This document shows, piece after piece, positions 29,064-38,480 of a stretch of DNA of 49,791 nucleotides; positions within the stretch are counted from its first letter, which is position 1; each line of letters starts with the position of its first letter. Source of the DNA: a virus; the IMG/VR virus record IMGVR_UViG_3300050821_015283, positions 1 through 49,791 of that record. One strand, given 5' to 3'. The position numbers and the translations under genes are program-made. The notes beneath the pieces were generated by a model, which worked only from the letters and a program-made list of their open reading frames with translations, was not told the origin of the DNA and did no database searches.

Positions 29064-30412
29064 TGAGTGCCCCTAGGGTAATTACATGGTCGCCTATAAA
29101 TACTACACTTATTGCTCCTTCGCAGAGTTTAGATTCTGAAGGTATAAGTGGCGCTATGGTTGCGGGAGTCGTAACGATTCCAACAACCAAGGTGCAAGCT
29201 GGCAGTAACATCCAATTGACGATGGGCACGTTTGGTACTGCGCATGGTCAGTGGTATGTTTCCGCTATAGTTCCCGGTGTTAGTTTCACTGTAACATCCA
29301 CTAATGCTACAGAAACATCTACAGTGGTTTGGGGAATCATGCCAACAAGTTGGGCTAAGGGAACATCAAACCCTCTTGGCCCTGGTGCTGTTTTTGTCAG
29401 TGCACCAAGCGTTACATCGAACAGTAACATCTTATTAACCTATGCAACAAACCCTGGTACAACCGGTGGTGTTTTATCCGCACCTATTGCTAATATTCAG
29501 CCTGGCATTGGTTTTTTGATTGTTTCATCTAATGCTAATGATACAGCTCAGGTTAACTGGGCAATCACTAACTTAGTTGCAGGTTCAACATCAGGTACAG
29601 CAACCCTCGTTGCAGGTACGGTAACGGTTGCCACAGCAGCTGTTGCTTCAAACTCGGTAATACTTTTGTCAGATAATACTCTTAATACTCAATCGAGTTA
29701 TGTAAGAGTATCGGCAATAGTTAATGGTACGAGCTTTACAATCACGGCTCAAGCAAATACAGATATATCTTCGATCAATTGGGCTATATTGCCCGGCGGT
29801 AATTTGATCTTAAATTCAAAAGTCCCGGGACAACCTCAAGGTGCTTTTATTTTTGATAAAGTTATCCGTCAAGTTCAATTAACGTCCACAGCAGATACAT
29901 CAGCAGCAACATTTACTATTACGGGTATTGGTTCACCTGTTGATGGCAATGGCAACCCAACTCAAGTTCTAGGTTTGATTTCTGAAAATCTAGCAGGACC
30001 TACAAGTATCCTTCCCAATGAAAGCGCAAATATATATCAGCAAGTTATTTCTATTTCGGCAAACGGACCTGTTTCTAATATTTCTGCTGGATCTGGACCT
30101 GCTGGGATAACTGATTTTGTTTTTTTAAATAGTAATAGTGTTTTAGGTTCAGCAAATTGCTCTCTTCAATTTGTAAATTTTAATGCTATAAGCGCTTCCG
30201 TTTATTATTCTTTAAATAAACCTCAAATTCCAGATCCAAATGCTGGTAATCTTATTAGCTCGCCATTTGCAGAGTTTGAATTACAGGCTCCTATACAGGC
30301 TAATACATTTAAGTCCATTCCGGTTCCAGTAGCAGTTGTTTGGGCAAACATTACAGGTACAACGACAGATTCAATTAACTTCACCGTATTGCAACAAGGA
30401 GTATACCCATGA
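29063..30412 (+). CDS. Virion protein with tandem beta-domain repeats (copy 2)
   Basis: 449 residues. The first 260 residues contain three or more of the same units as the upstream protein; the stretch IQLTMGTFGTAHGQWYVSAI is identical in both and the DNA is nearly so, which points to recent duplication or gene conversion. The C-terminal 190 residues are different (TFTITGIGSPVDGNGNP, FVNFNAISASVYYSL). TAATG and ATGA overlaps join it to both neighbours. Confidence 0.65.
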   Translation: MSAPRVITWSPINTTLIAPSQSLDSEGISGAMVAGVVTIPTTKVQAGSNIQLTMGTFGTAHGQWYVSAIVPGVSFTVTSTNATETSTVVWGIMPTSWAKGTSNPLGPGAVFVSAPSVTSNSNILLTYATNPGTTGGVLSAPIANIQPGIGFLIVSSNANDTAQVNWAITNLVAGSTSGTATLVAGTVTVATAAVASNSVILLSDNTLNTQSSYVRVSAIVNGTSFTITAQANTDISSINWAILPGGNLILNSKVPGQPQGAFIFDKVIRQVQLTSTADTSAATFTITGIGSPVDGNGNPTQVLGLISENLAGPTSILPNESANIYQQVISISANGPVSNISAGSGPAGITDFVFLNSNSVLGSANCSLQFVNFNAISASVYYSLNKPQIPDPNAGNLISSPFAEFELQAPIQANTFKSIPVPVAVVWANITGTTTDSINFTVLQQGVYP

Positions 30413-31068
30413 AGAAATCTCGTAAGCACAGAGCTGGTGGTGGAGATATTGCTGCATTTCACAGGGAAACCATGAATCCATCACGAGGAATTTCTGTAGG
30501 TGTTCCTACAGGAGTTCGAGCAAGAAATTTGCGCAGTACGCCAGCTTATCAACTTAATGAAGGGATGGATGAAGGTCAAAGACGAGGTCCGGGTGCAAGA
30601 GCATTAGCTATGGGAATGCCTGGTGGAAGAAGAAGATTTGCAACTGGCGGTCATGCATCTGAGATGGATGAACCAAAGGGCGAAAGATTACGCAAAACTC
30701 GTGAAAGAAATGATGTTCTTGGAAGTCCTCACTATGCAAAAGGCGGAAAAGTTCATCAAACTATGAAAGCTCTTTATCATGCTCTTCATAGCCATTTTGA
30801 AAATGAGCCACAAATGAAAAAACTGGGTGCCACAAGTGGGGATGTTTATCAAGGTGAACCTCATAGATATAGCCGATCTAAAGGTGGAAAATTATGGATT
30901 CAAGGTGCCATTAATCCTGCTCATAAAGGTGCTTTACATGAATCTTTGCATGTTCCAAAGGGAAAGAAAATTCCTATGGCTAAAATTCAAAAAGCTGAAC
31001 ATAGCAAGTCGCCTATACTTCGTAAAAGAGCGCATTTGGCTGCAACGTTGCGAAAGTTTCACCCTTAA
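30409..31068 (+). CDS. Basic virion protein with KLWIQGAI - LH-SL-VP-GKKIP motif
   Basis: 219 residues, highly basic. YAKGGKVHQ and FATGGHASEM are the shared [YFH]AxGG motifs. The C-terminal 65 residues (GGKLWIQGAINPAHKGALHE, SLHVPKGKKIPMAKI, LRKRAHLAATLRKFHP) form a conserved module seen in many phage virion proteins, usually written KWIQ-AI-PGALH..LGVP-G-KIP. Probably internal, DNA-contacting. Function not established. Confidence 0.65.
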   Translation: MKKSRKHRAGGGDIAAFHRETMNPSRGISVGVPTGVRARNLRSTPAYQLNEGMDEGQRRGPGARALAMGMPGGRRRFATGGHASEMDEPKGERLRKTRERNDVLGSPHYAKGGKVHQTMKALYHALHSHFENEPQMKKLGATSGDVYQGEPHRYSRSKGGKLWIQGAINPAHKGALHESLHVPKGKKIPMAKIQKAEHSKSPILRKRAHLAATLRKFHP

Positions 31069-31111
31069 AGGTTTAAATTATGTGGTCATTTAAAGCCATG
31101 GTAGGACAAAA

Positions 31112-32188
31112 ATGGCAACGACAAGTAACAGCTATTTATTTGGAACGAATACGCAACTCGATGATCTATTCCGAGAGGCTTATGAGCGTATTGGTATAAT
31201 TGGAAATGACCAAACCCCTTTAAATATTCAATCTGCGATAATGTCAGGTAATCTCGAATTATCGTCATGGCCGGGGCGTGGATTGAATCTTTGGCTGATT
31301 CAACAAAATATGTTCTCCATTTATGTTGGTCAGCCAACCTACACTCTCCCTTTAAATACTGTAAGAGCATTAGAAGTCGTAGCAACTCAACCTGTACGTT
31401 TAAATTCGGGAGGAACGCCGGCATCGAGCGCTGGCGGAAATCCTGGAAACTGTTTTGATCCGCAACAAACTGCGGGATGTATCCAAACTGCACCCAATGG
31501 AAATATCTCTTATGATTATGGCGCAGGGAATGCCTATTCCATTTTATATGTAGGATTAACACCTCTTGCTAATTCAAGTTATACGCTAGCTGTTGATTAT
31601 TCTTTCGATAATATTGTTTGGACCACAGTTTACCAAGCACCTCAACAAACTTATCAAGCTTATCAAATTACATGGTTTGTAATTCAACAATCATTAAATG
31701 CAAGGGCTTGGAGAATAAGAGAAACTGGTGGCGCAACACTCTCAATTCAACAAATTTATTTTACGCAACCAACAACGTATGGGACTGGCGATAGATTATT
31801 AAATCCTTTATCTCGTTCTGAATATGTAGCTATTCCTACAAAATTAACTCAAGGATTCCCATCAGGGTATTATTTTAATCAAATCATTCCACCAACTATA
31901 ACCCTATGGCCGACCCCCCCAGTAAATAATACGCAGACGAATATCCTCTACACAAATTACAGTTATGCGCAAGATATTACGCAAATGTTCCAAACAGTAC
32001 AGATTCCCCAAAGATTCTATGAGGCTCTTGTTGCAGGATTATCTGCGCGACTTGCTATGAAGTTCGCCCCAGAAAAATTGAACATTATGGAAGTTAAAGC
32101 CAATGAAGCTTATGGAATAGCTGCTAAGACAGATTTTGAAAATGTAACTTTAAGATTTCAACCAGATTTCCAAGCTTATAACGGATAG
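31112..32188 (+). CDS. Head-tail adaptor with inserted discoidin-like domain
   Basis: 358 residues. The N-terminus (LDDLFREAYERIGIIGNDQT, SSWPGRGLNLWLIQQNMFSI) and C-terminus (IPQRFYEALVAGLSARLAMK) have the pattern of podovirus adaptor proteins. Residues about 105-225 (GNISYDYGAGNAYSILYVGL, YSFDNIVWTTVYQAP, NARAWRIRETGGATLSIQQI) look like an inserted F5/8-type carbohydrate-binding fold, which could project from the particle neck. Confidence 0.7.
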   Translation: MATTSNSYLFGTNTQLDDLFREAYERIGIIGNDQTPLNIQSAIMSGNLELSSWPGRGLNLWLIQQNMFSIYVGQPTYTLPLNTVRALEVVATQPVRLNSGGTPASSAGGNPGNCFDPQQTAGCIQTAPNGNISYDYGAGNAYSILYVGLTPLANSSYTLAVDYSFDNIVWTTVYQAPQQTYQAYQITWFVIQQSLNARAWRIRETGGATLSIQQIYFTQPTTYGTGDRLLNPLSRSEYVAIPTKLTQGFPSGYYFNQIIPPTITLWPTPPVNNTQTNILYTNYSYAQDITQMFQTVQIPQRFYEALVAGLSARLAMKFAPEKLNIMEVKANEAYGIAAKTDFENVTLRFQPDFQAYNG

Positions 32189-32191
32189 AAG

Positions 32192-32773
32192 ATGCAAGTA
32201 AGAAATCACGGTAAATACACAAAGATGAGAATGAAAGATCCACGCGGAATCGCTCGTTGCGATTATAGCGGGTTAATGGTTCGTCATTCTGATTTGGTAA
32301 AACAAATGCAATATCGGGGAACAGGTCTTGTCTGGACAGGATTAATGGTAGCACCCCAATTTGCGGATAAACCAAACCCTCAAGAATTGATCCCTCTCAT
32401 TAGATTAGACCCTGTTCCTTTGGAAAATCCAAGACCAGATTCCCAGATTGATGCGCAACCCACTATAGCATCTTCTACTGGTGAGATATCTATAGATGTA
32501 AGTAATCCTGCAAATAGAAATTTGACTTTAGAACAGTTCGACAATGGAATAATTAATTTTACAGGACAATTATTGGACAATATAATCGTCACTTTGCCAG
32601 CTTCCTATAATCAATTTTTTGCAAACAATCTCACAACTGGTGGATTCTCAATGGGTTTACAAATATTAAATGCCACCAACTTTACCTTAAATATTCCTGT
32701 GGCAAATCCTGTGACGAAACAAGGTCCAATGGTGGTGAATACATCATTAAATTTACAAATTGTCTACTTTTAG
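32192..32773 (+). CDS. Structural protein with CDYSGL - DLV - W-GL-V motif
   Basis: 193 residues. The N-terminal 60 residues (ARCDYSGLMVRHSDLVKQMQ, TGLVWTGLMVAPQFADKPNP) resemble a small podovirus protein with zinc-ribbon-like spacing in relatives, but here only one Cys remains, so the metal site is lost. The C-terminal half is beta-rich (NGIINFTGQLLDNIIVTLPA) and may join the fibre complex. Next to adaptor and fibre genes. Confidence 0.6.
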   Translation: MQVRNHGKYTKMRMKDPRGIARCDYSGLMVRHSDLVKQMQYRGTGLVWTGLMVAPQFADKPNPQELIPLIRLDPVPLENPRPDSQIDAQPTIASSTGEISIDVSNPANRNLTLEQFDNGIINFTGQLLDNIIVTLPASYNQFFANNLTTGGFSMGLQILNATNFTLNIPVANPVTKQGPMVVNTSLNLQIVYF

Positions 32774-32783
32774 GAGATAAAAT

Positions 32784-35700
32784 ATGGCAGACGCTCCAAA
32801 TACCTCAACATATACATTAGTAACCCCTGATACAGCAGATTTACCAAACTCTAGAACATTAACTGGCGGAACTGGAATTACACTCCAAGATAGCGGAGCT
32901 GGAAATGATCTGACTATTCAGCCACTTGGAAACATTCAAAGTTTATATAATTTTGATGAAAGTGGATTTATGATTTACAACTCCGAGAGCAACACTTTTT
33001 CTGGTGTTTCCTTTACTGGTGGAACAACTATCAACATTACAAATCCTGATGGAACGGGTGGTAATCCTATATTGGGAGTGATTTCAGACAGTTCAACTCA
33101 GAGAATAATAAGTCAAGTAGGTGGTGTTCCTATTTCTACAAGAAGTAATCTCAATTTTATTGAAGGGGCGAATATATCAATTTCTGTCGTTGATGATTTT
33201 GCCAATAATAGAGCAAATGTAACAATTACTGGTTCTGGAATTCCAGGAGAAGGAACTGTTACCAGCATTACAGCAGGAACAGGTCTATCAGGAGGTACAA
33301 TAACATCGGTTGGAACAATAGCTTTAGCAAATACGACTGTAGCTGCCGGTTCTTATACAAACTCAGATATTACTATAAACGCGCAAGGGCAAATTACAGC
33401 TGCTTCTAATGGTACGGCTGGGACTGTATCCAGTATTACTGCCGGAACAGGTCTGACGGGAGGTACGATAACATCGAGCGGAACAATAGCTTTAGGGAAT
33501 ACGGCTGTATCTCCTGGTTCTTACACAAATACAAATATCACAGTGAATGCACAAGGACAAATTACAGCTGCTTCTAATGGATCTAGTGATACTGGTACTG
33601 TCACGAGCATTACAGCAGGCACAAATTTGACAGGTGGGACAATTACCACAAGTGGGACAATAGCTTTATCGTCTACGCCATCAGGTTTAACATCTTTAGG
33701 TGTTGGTAATTTATCCTTATCTGGGAACGCTATAAGTTCAAGTACGAACACATTAAGTCTTGCTGCAACGAGTGGAGCAATTGAATTCAACACTAGCGGA
33801 TTTATTGATAACGTAACAAATCTGCCCGCATCTTTATCTCCAAAATTATATAATGCTCTTATTAGCGATAGCATAATTGTTGCTAATACTAATTCTGCAA
33901 ATACGACGATCAATATGCCTGCATCACCCAATACGGGGCAAACCTATAAAATAATTGATGGTTCAGGAAATGCAGTTCAATATCCTATTTTCATTAATGG
34001 AAATGGAAATCTTGTTAATGGAACTCCAAATACTTTAACTTATATTCCTCCTATAGCTGTCGATAATTTCCCTACTTATGTAGCCATAACCCCTGACGGC
34101 AATTATGCGTATGTGGCAAACAGTGAATCGACAACGGTAACCGTGATTCAGAATGCATCAACGAACACACCTACCTTCCTAACAACAATTACTGTCGATA
34201 ATAATCCTTCTTCTGTAGCAATAACGCCTAATGGTAAGTATGCCTATGTTACAAACAGTGGATCGACAACGGTAACGGTAATTCAGAATGTATCGACGAA
34301 CACGCCAACAGTCCTAACAACCCTCACCGTTGGTACTTATCCTTCTTATGTAGCTATCACGCCTGATGGCAATTATGCTTATGTTACAAACAATGGAGCG
34401 ACCACGGTAAGTGTGATTCAGAATGCGTCCACGAACACACCAACAGTCCTAACAACGATTTCCGCTGATACTAGTCCTTCAACTCTAGCCATAACTCCAG
34501 ATGGCAATTATGTCTATGTGCTGAATTCTGGAACGGATACGGTAACAGTGATTGAGAATGCATCGACGAACACACCGGACTTTTTAACAAATCTCACCGT
34601 TGGTACTGCTCCTGTTGGTATAGCCATTACTCCTGATGGCAATTATGCGTATGTTACAAACAATGGATCGAATACAGTAAGTGTGATTCAAAATGTATTG
34701 ACGGATACCCCTTCAGTCCTAACAACTCTCACCGTTGATGCTAATCCTGATAATATAGCTATCACGCCTGACGGAAATTACGCTTATGTTACAAACAATG
34801 GAGCGACCACGGTAAGTGTGATTCAGAATGCGTCTATGATCAATTCCATCGTCCTACCAACAGTCCTAACAACTCTCACCGTTGGTACAAATGATACAAA
34901 TCCTTATAATATAGCCATAAGCCAAGATGGCAATTATGCTTATGTTACAATAGCTCCAGTATCTACGGGAATAGGTTACGTATCTGTAATTCAGAATGTT
35001 TCTACAAATAATCCTACAGTCTTCACAACTATCTCCTTCAATGTTGAAAGTACACCTTTTTATATATCCCTCACCCCTGATGGCAATTATGCTTATGTTA
35101 CAGACACGCAACTAAATATAGTATCAATATTGCCTATTCCATATTTGTTACCAAATATTTTAGCAACTCTCACCGTTGGTACTAATCCTTATAGTATAGC
35201 TCTCACCCCAAATAGCAATTACGCCTATGTAGCTAACCAGCTATCTGGCAATGTATCTGTAATTCAGAATGCTTCCACGAGCAACCCCACTCTCCTCACA
35301 ACTCTCACCACTGGTACTAATCCTTTTGATATAGCCATAACCCCGAATGGTAATTACGCCTATGTTGCAAACCAGGGAACGACAACGGTAAGTGTGATTC
35401 AAAATGCTTCAACGAACACTCCTACAGTTCTTACACCCATAACTGTTGGTACTAATCCAGTTTATGTAGCTATCACTCCAGATGGCAATTATGCCTATGT
35501 AGCTAACTATGGATCTGGTAATATAAAGGTGATTCAGAATGCGTCCACGAACAACCCCACCGTCCTCACAACTCTCACCACTGGTACTAATCCTTTTGAT
35601 ATAGCCATAACCCCGAATGGTAATTACGCCTATGTTGCAAATTATGGATCTGGTAATGTAACGGTGATTCAAAATGCCTCGACGAATACTCCCACCTTCC

Positions 35701-36308
35701 TAACAACACTCACCGTTGATACGAATCCAGTTGATATAGCTATCACGCCCGATGGTAATTATGCGTATGTTACAAACAATGGATCAATAACGGTAACGGT
35801 AATTCAGAATGTATCGACGAACACGCCGACCGTCCTTACAACCCTTACCGTTGGTACTACCCCTTATGGTATAGCGATAACTCCTGATGGCAATTACGCT
35901 TATGTTGCTAACAAGGGAACGACTACGGTAAGTGTAATCCAGAATGCATCCTCGAACACACCAACAGTCTTAACAACTCTCACCGTTGGTACTTTTCCTT
36001 ATAGTATAGCTATATCTCCTGACGGCAATTATGCTTATGTATCGAACAACGGAACGACTACGGTAAGTATAATCCAGAATGCTTCAACGAACACGCCAAC
36101 AGTCCTTACAACATTCACCACTGGTACTAATCCTTTTGCTGTAGCGATAACGCCTGATGGCAATTACGCATATATAGCTAACAAGGGCTCTGGAAATGTA
36201 TCTGTGATTCAAAATGCGACAAATCCAAATAATTCTATATCAATAATGAAAGATTATGGATCTAAGTTTTTAACTTACTCTGGAACGCAATGGCTTTCCT
36301 ATGCGTAA
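32784..36308 (+). CDS. Tail fibre with YVTN beta-propeller repeats
   Basis: 1174 residues. N-terminus: attachment-like region. Residues 155-290: three copies of GTVTSITAGTGLSGGTITS-type fibre linkers. Residues about 420-1150: sixteen units of about 45 residues (VAITPDGNYAYVTNNGSTTV, SVIQNASTNTPTVLTTLTVG), the YVTN propeller repeat. C-terminus: LTYSGTQWLSYA. Units 7 and 8 are the most diverged, consistent with two tandem propellers. Likely receptor-binding protein. AGGAGA precedes the ATG. Confidence 0.8.
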   Translation: MADAPNTSTYTLVTPDTADLPNSRTLTGGTGITLQDSGAGNDLTIQPLGNIQSLYNFDESGFMIYNSESNTFSGVSFTGGTTINITNPDGTGGNPILGVISDSSTQRIISQVGGVPISTRSNLNFIEGANISISVVDDFANNRANVTITGSGIPGEGTVTSITAGTGLSGGTITSVGTIALANTTVAAGSYTNSDITINAQGQITAASNGTAGTVSSITAGTGLTGGTITSSGTIALGNTAVSPGSYTNTNITVNAQGQITAASNGSSDTGTVTSITAGTNLTGGTITTSGTIALSSTPSGLTSLGVGNLSLSGNAISSSTNTLSLAATSGAIEFNTSGFIDNVTNLPASLSPKLYNALISDSIIVANTNSANTTINMPASPNTGQTYKIIDGSGNAVQYPIFINGNGNLVNGTPNTLTYIPPIAVDNFPTYVAITPDGNYAYVANSESTTVTVIQNASTNTPTFLTTITVDNNPSSVAITPNGKYAYVTNSGSTTVTVIQNVSTNTPTVLTTLTVGTYPSYVAITPDGNYAYVTNNGATTVSVIQNASTNTPTVLTTISADTSPSTLAITPDGNYVYVLNSGTDTVTVIENASTNTPDFLTNLTVGTAPVGIAITPDGNYAYVTNNGSNTVSVIQNVLTDTPSVLTTLTVDANPDNIAITPDGNYAYVTNNGATTVSVIQNASMINSIVLPTVLTTLTVGTNDTNPYNIAISQDGNYAYVTIAPVSTGIGYVSVIQNVSTNNPTVFTTISFNVESTPFYISLTPDGNYAYVTDTQLNIVSILPIPYLLPNILATLTVGTNPYSIALTPNSNYAYVANQLSGNVSVIQNASTSNPTLLTTLTTGTNPFDIAITPNGNYAYVANQGTTTVSVIQNASTNTPTVLTPITVGTNPVYVAITPDGNYAYVANYGSGNIKVIQNASTNNPTVLTTLTTGTNPFDIAITPNGNYAYVANYGSGNVTVIQNASTNTPTFLTTLTVDTNPVDIAITPDGNYAYVTNNGSITVTVIQNVSTNTPTVLTTLTVGTTPYGIAITPDGNYAYVANKGTTTVSVIQNASSNTPTVLTTLTVGTFPYSIAISPDGNYAYVSNNGTTTVSIIQNASTNTPTVLTTFTTGTNPFAVAITPDGNYAYIANKGSGNVSVIQNATNPNNSISIMKDYGSKFLTYSGTQWLSYA
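34045..36235 (+). repeat. Sixteen tandem ~135-bp YVTN-coding repeats
   Basis: The DNA repeats the core for AITPDGNYAYV and VIQNASTNTPTVLTTLTVG every 130-150 bases. Several neighbouring units are almost identical (for example those starting near 35305 and 35575), so unit number can change by recombination, which would alter fibre length or specificity. Confidence 0.85.
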
Positions 36309-36327
36309 AAAAGGAATCTTTATATAA

Positions 36328-36978
36328 ATGGCATTTGTTTTAACATATGACAGTTTAACAGCAGCTGTTCAAACATATCTTGAACGAAATGATGCCTCTT
36401 TGGTTGCCAATATCCCAATATTCATAATGTTGGGAGAAAGAAGAGCAGCAAGAGATTTAAAAATATTAGGGTTAAAAGTTGCTATTACTGGAGATCTTAT
36501 TATAGATGCAAGTGTTGTTCAAAAACCTACAAGATGGCTAAATGATTCATCTTTTAATATCGGAACGAACGTTGGCGTAGCTACAGGATTTAATACAAGG
36601 TTATTCCTTATCCAAAGATCATATGAGTGGTGTCGAACATATTGGCCTGATCCAACGCAAACTGGAACACCAAAATACTATGCATCAGATTATAACTATA
36701 ATTTCTGGTTTCTTGTTCCAACACCAGATACCACTTACCCTTATGAGATATTATATTATGAAACTCCCCAATTAATTGATGATGTAGTCTCGACAAACTT
36801 TTTAACCGGAAATGTTCCTGAAGTTCTTTTATATGCAACCCTTTTAGAAACAGCTTCTTATCTAAAGGATGATGAAAGAGTTCCTGTTTGGACAGATTAT
36901 TATGAAAGAGCCAAGAAAAACGTTGGCGAAGAAGATATGCGTCGAATTTACGATGCTTACAGCAAGAGAGGTGGATAA
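36328..36978 (+). CDS. Tail adaptor / tubular protein A-like
   Basis: 216 residues. LTAAVQTYLERNDASLVANI, PIFIMLGERRAARDLKILGL, RSYEWCRTYWPDPTQTGTPK, PYEILYYETPQLIDD and LLETASYLKDDERVPVWTDY fit the T7 gp11-type adaptor that joins portal and nozzle. It overlaps the next gene by one base. Confidence 0.75.
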   Translation: MAFVLTYDSLTAAVQTYLERNDASLVANIPIFIMLGERRAARDLKILGLKVAITGDLIIDASVVQKPTRWLNDSSFNIGTNVGVATGFNTRLFLIQRSYEWCRTYWPDPTQTGTPKYYASDYNYNFWFLVPTPDTTYPYEILYYETPQLIDDVVSTNFLTGNVPEVLLYATLLETASYLKDDERVPVWTDYYERAKKNVGEEDMRRIYDAYSKRGG

Positions 36979-38474
36979 TGCCAGTCACAGTATTTGGCGG
37001 TGGCGCAGTACAAACAGCCTATGTGAGTTTTACTGCATTAGATATTACCGCAAATAGTATCACTTTAGTATGGCCAACAAGTTATTTCGATGTACCTTCT
37101 ATCGTTGATGGCATACATTACAATGTTCTTGCAGCATCCATGACCGTTAATGATGGTACGGGAAATACAAATACTGTCACATTACCAGATGCAACAGAAT
37201 CATCCGTGGGATCTAATTTTATTATTACCAATATTGGCGCATCTGCATTTCAACTCTTAAAGTCAGATAGTACAGAACTTCTTTCTATTCCAAACACAAA
37301 TACATCCAATTCTTTTTGGGTTCAATTGATAGATAATTCAACAAGCGCTGGCACATGGCAATTTGTTCAATTTGGAGCTGGAACATCCCAAGCCCAAGCT
37401 TCAGCTTTAGCAGGCAATGGATTGGTCCCTCTGCTTGGTCTTCTTAATACAAATATCGCAGTAAAATCAATTGCTGGTTCTCCTTATAATGTTATCATAT
37501 CCGATAGAGCCAAATTACTCTTATGGCAAACAGGGATAGGAGTAGTGACTTTACTACCTATTGCTACCCCTGTACCTGCCGGATTTTATATTTCATTTAA
37601 TAATGAAGGAACTGGCGTAGCAACAATTAGTGGGGATGCCACTATTGATAACAATGCATCTGTGCCGGTTGCTCCTGGACAATCATTGACAATTATAAGT
37701 GATGGCACAAAATGGTGGACACTTGGTTTTGGACAAAATCTGTCTTCCTCAAATTTTGCAGCAGGAAGTGCGATCGCTCCATCAATAACTTTTACTCCAG
37801 ATACCACTACTGGATTGTATTATTACCAAACTAATTTTCCACCGGTCAATCCTCCGGGAATTGGATTTTCCGTTAATTCATCACAAATAGCTAACATTAC
37901 TCCATCAGGTCTTTATATGACTGCTGGAAAGACTATAATCGTACAAGATCCAACAACTGTTTCTCAAACAGTTTTATCCACGAATGCCAATTTTGCTCAA
38001 ATAGCATGGCAAGGAACCATCACCAATCCTGCCACAATATCACTTACTGGAACCAATACAGATACAACATTTTCTATAGGTCCTTTTGCTGGTATTAGCA
38101 TTGTTGAAAGTAATACACTTGCAACTCTAGCTTATAATTCAAATATAATTTTATCTATTAGTAGTACAGGAGTTACAACTTTCCCACTTCCTGTTATATT
38201 TTCTAATACTATAGTTTCCAATAATACAGCAACTTTTAATAATGAGGTTACTTTAAGTGGAGGTTTGTCAACCCCATTAAACATTGCAAATGGAGGGACA
38301 GGCCAAAATACTCAACAGGCTGCTCTTAAAGCTTTAATGCCATCAGGAGCTGTTATAGGTGATATTGTTTATTACGATGCCACTAATAATTGGGTGAGAT
38401 TACCTATTGGAACAATTAATCAAGTTTTGACGGTTCAAAATATAAGTGGCAATTTAGTGCCACGGTGGGTGTAA
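36978..38474 (+). CDS. Tail fibre / spike-type protein with NGGTGQ motif
   Basis: 498 residues. The N-terminal 150 residues are beta-rich (VTLPDATESSVGSNFIITNI); the middle has jelly-roll-like segments; the C-terminus carries LNIANGGTGQNTQQAALKAL, a linker motif typical of phage fibres, then GTINQVLTVQNISG and PRWV. Probably a second, shorter fibre or fibre-tip adaptor. Confidence 0.65.
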   Translation: MPVTVFGGGAVQTAYVSFTALDITANSITLVWPTSYFDVPSIVDGIHYNVLAASMTVNDGTGNTNTVTLPDATESSVGSNFIITNIGASAFQLLKSDSTELLSIPNTNTSNSFWVQLIDNSTSAGTWQFVQFGAGTSQAQASALAGNGLVPLLGLLNTNIAVKSIAGSPYNVIISDRAKLLLWQTGIGVVTLLPIATPVPAGFYISFNNEGTGVATISGDATIDNNASVPVAPGQSLTIISDGTKWWTLGFGQNLSSSNFAAGSAIAPSITFTPDTTTGLYYYQTNFPPVNPPGIGFSVNSSQIANITPSGLYMTAGKTIIVQDPTTVSQTVLSTNANFAQIAWQGTITNPATISLTGTNTDTTFSIGPFAGISIVESNTLATLAYNSNIILSISSTGVTTFPLPVIFSNTIVSNNTATFNNEVTLSGGLSTPLNIANGGTGQNTQQAALKALMPSGAVIGDIVYYDATNNWVRLPIGTINQVLTVQNISGNLVPRWV

Positions 38475-38480
38475 TAAATT

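Noticed and set aside
34045-36235. Possible CRISPR array or satellite DNA
   Set aside because: The regular repeats are in frame and encode YVTN propeller blades; there are no short identical repeats with unique spacers anywhere in the window.
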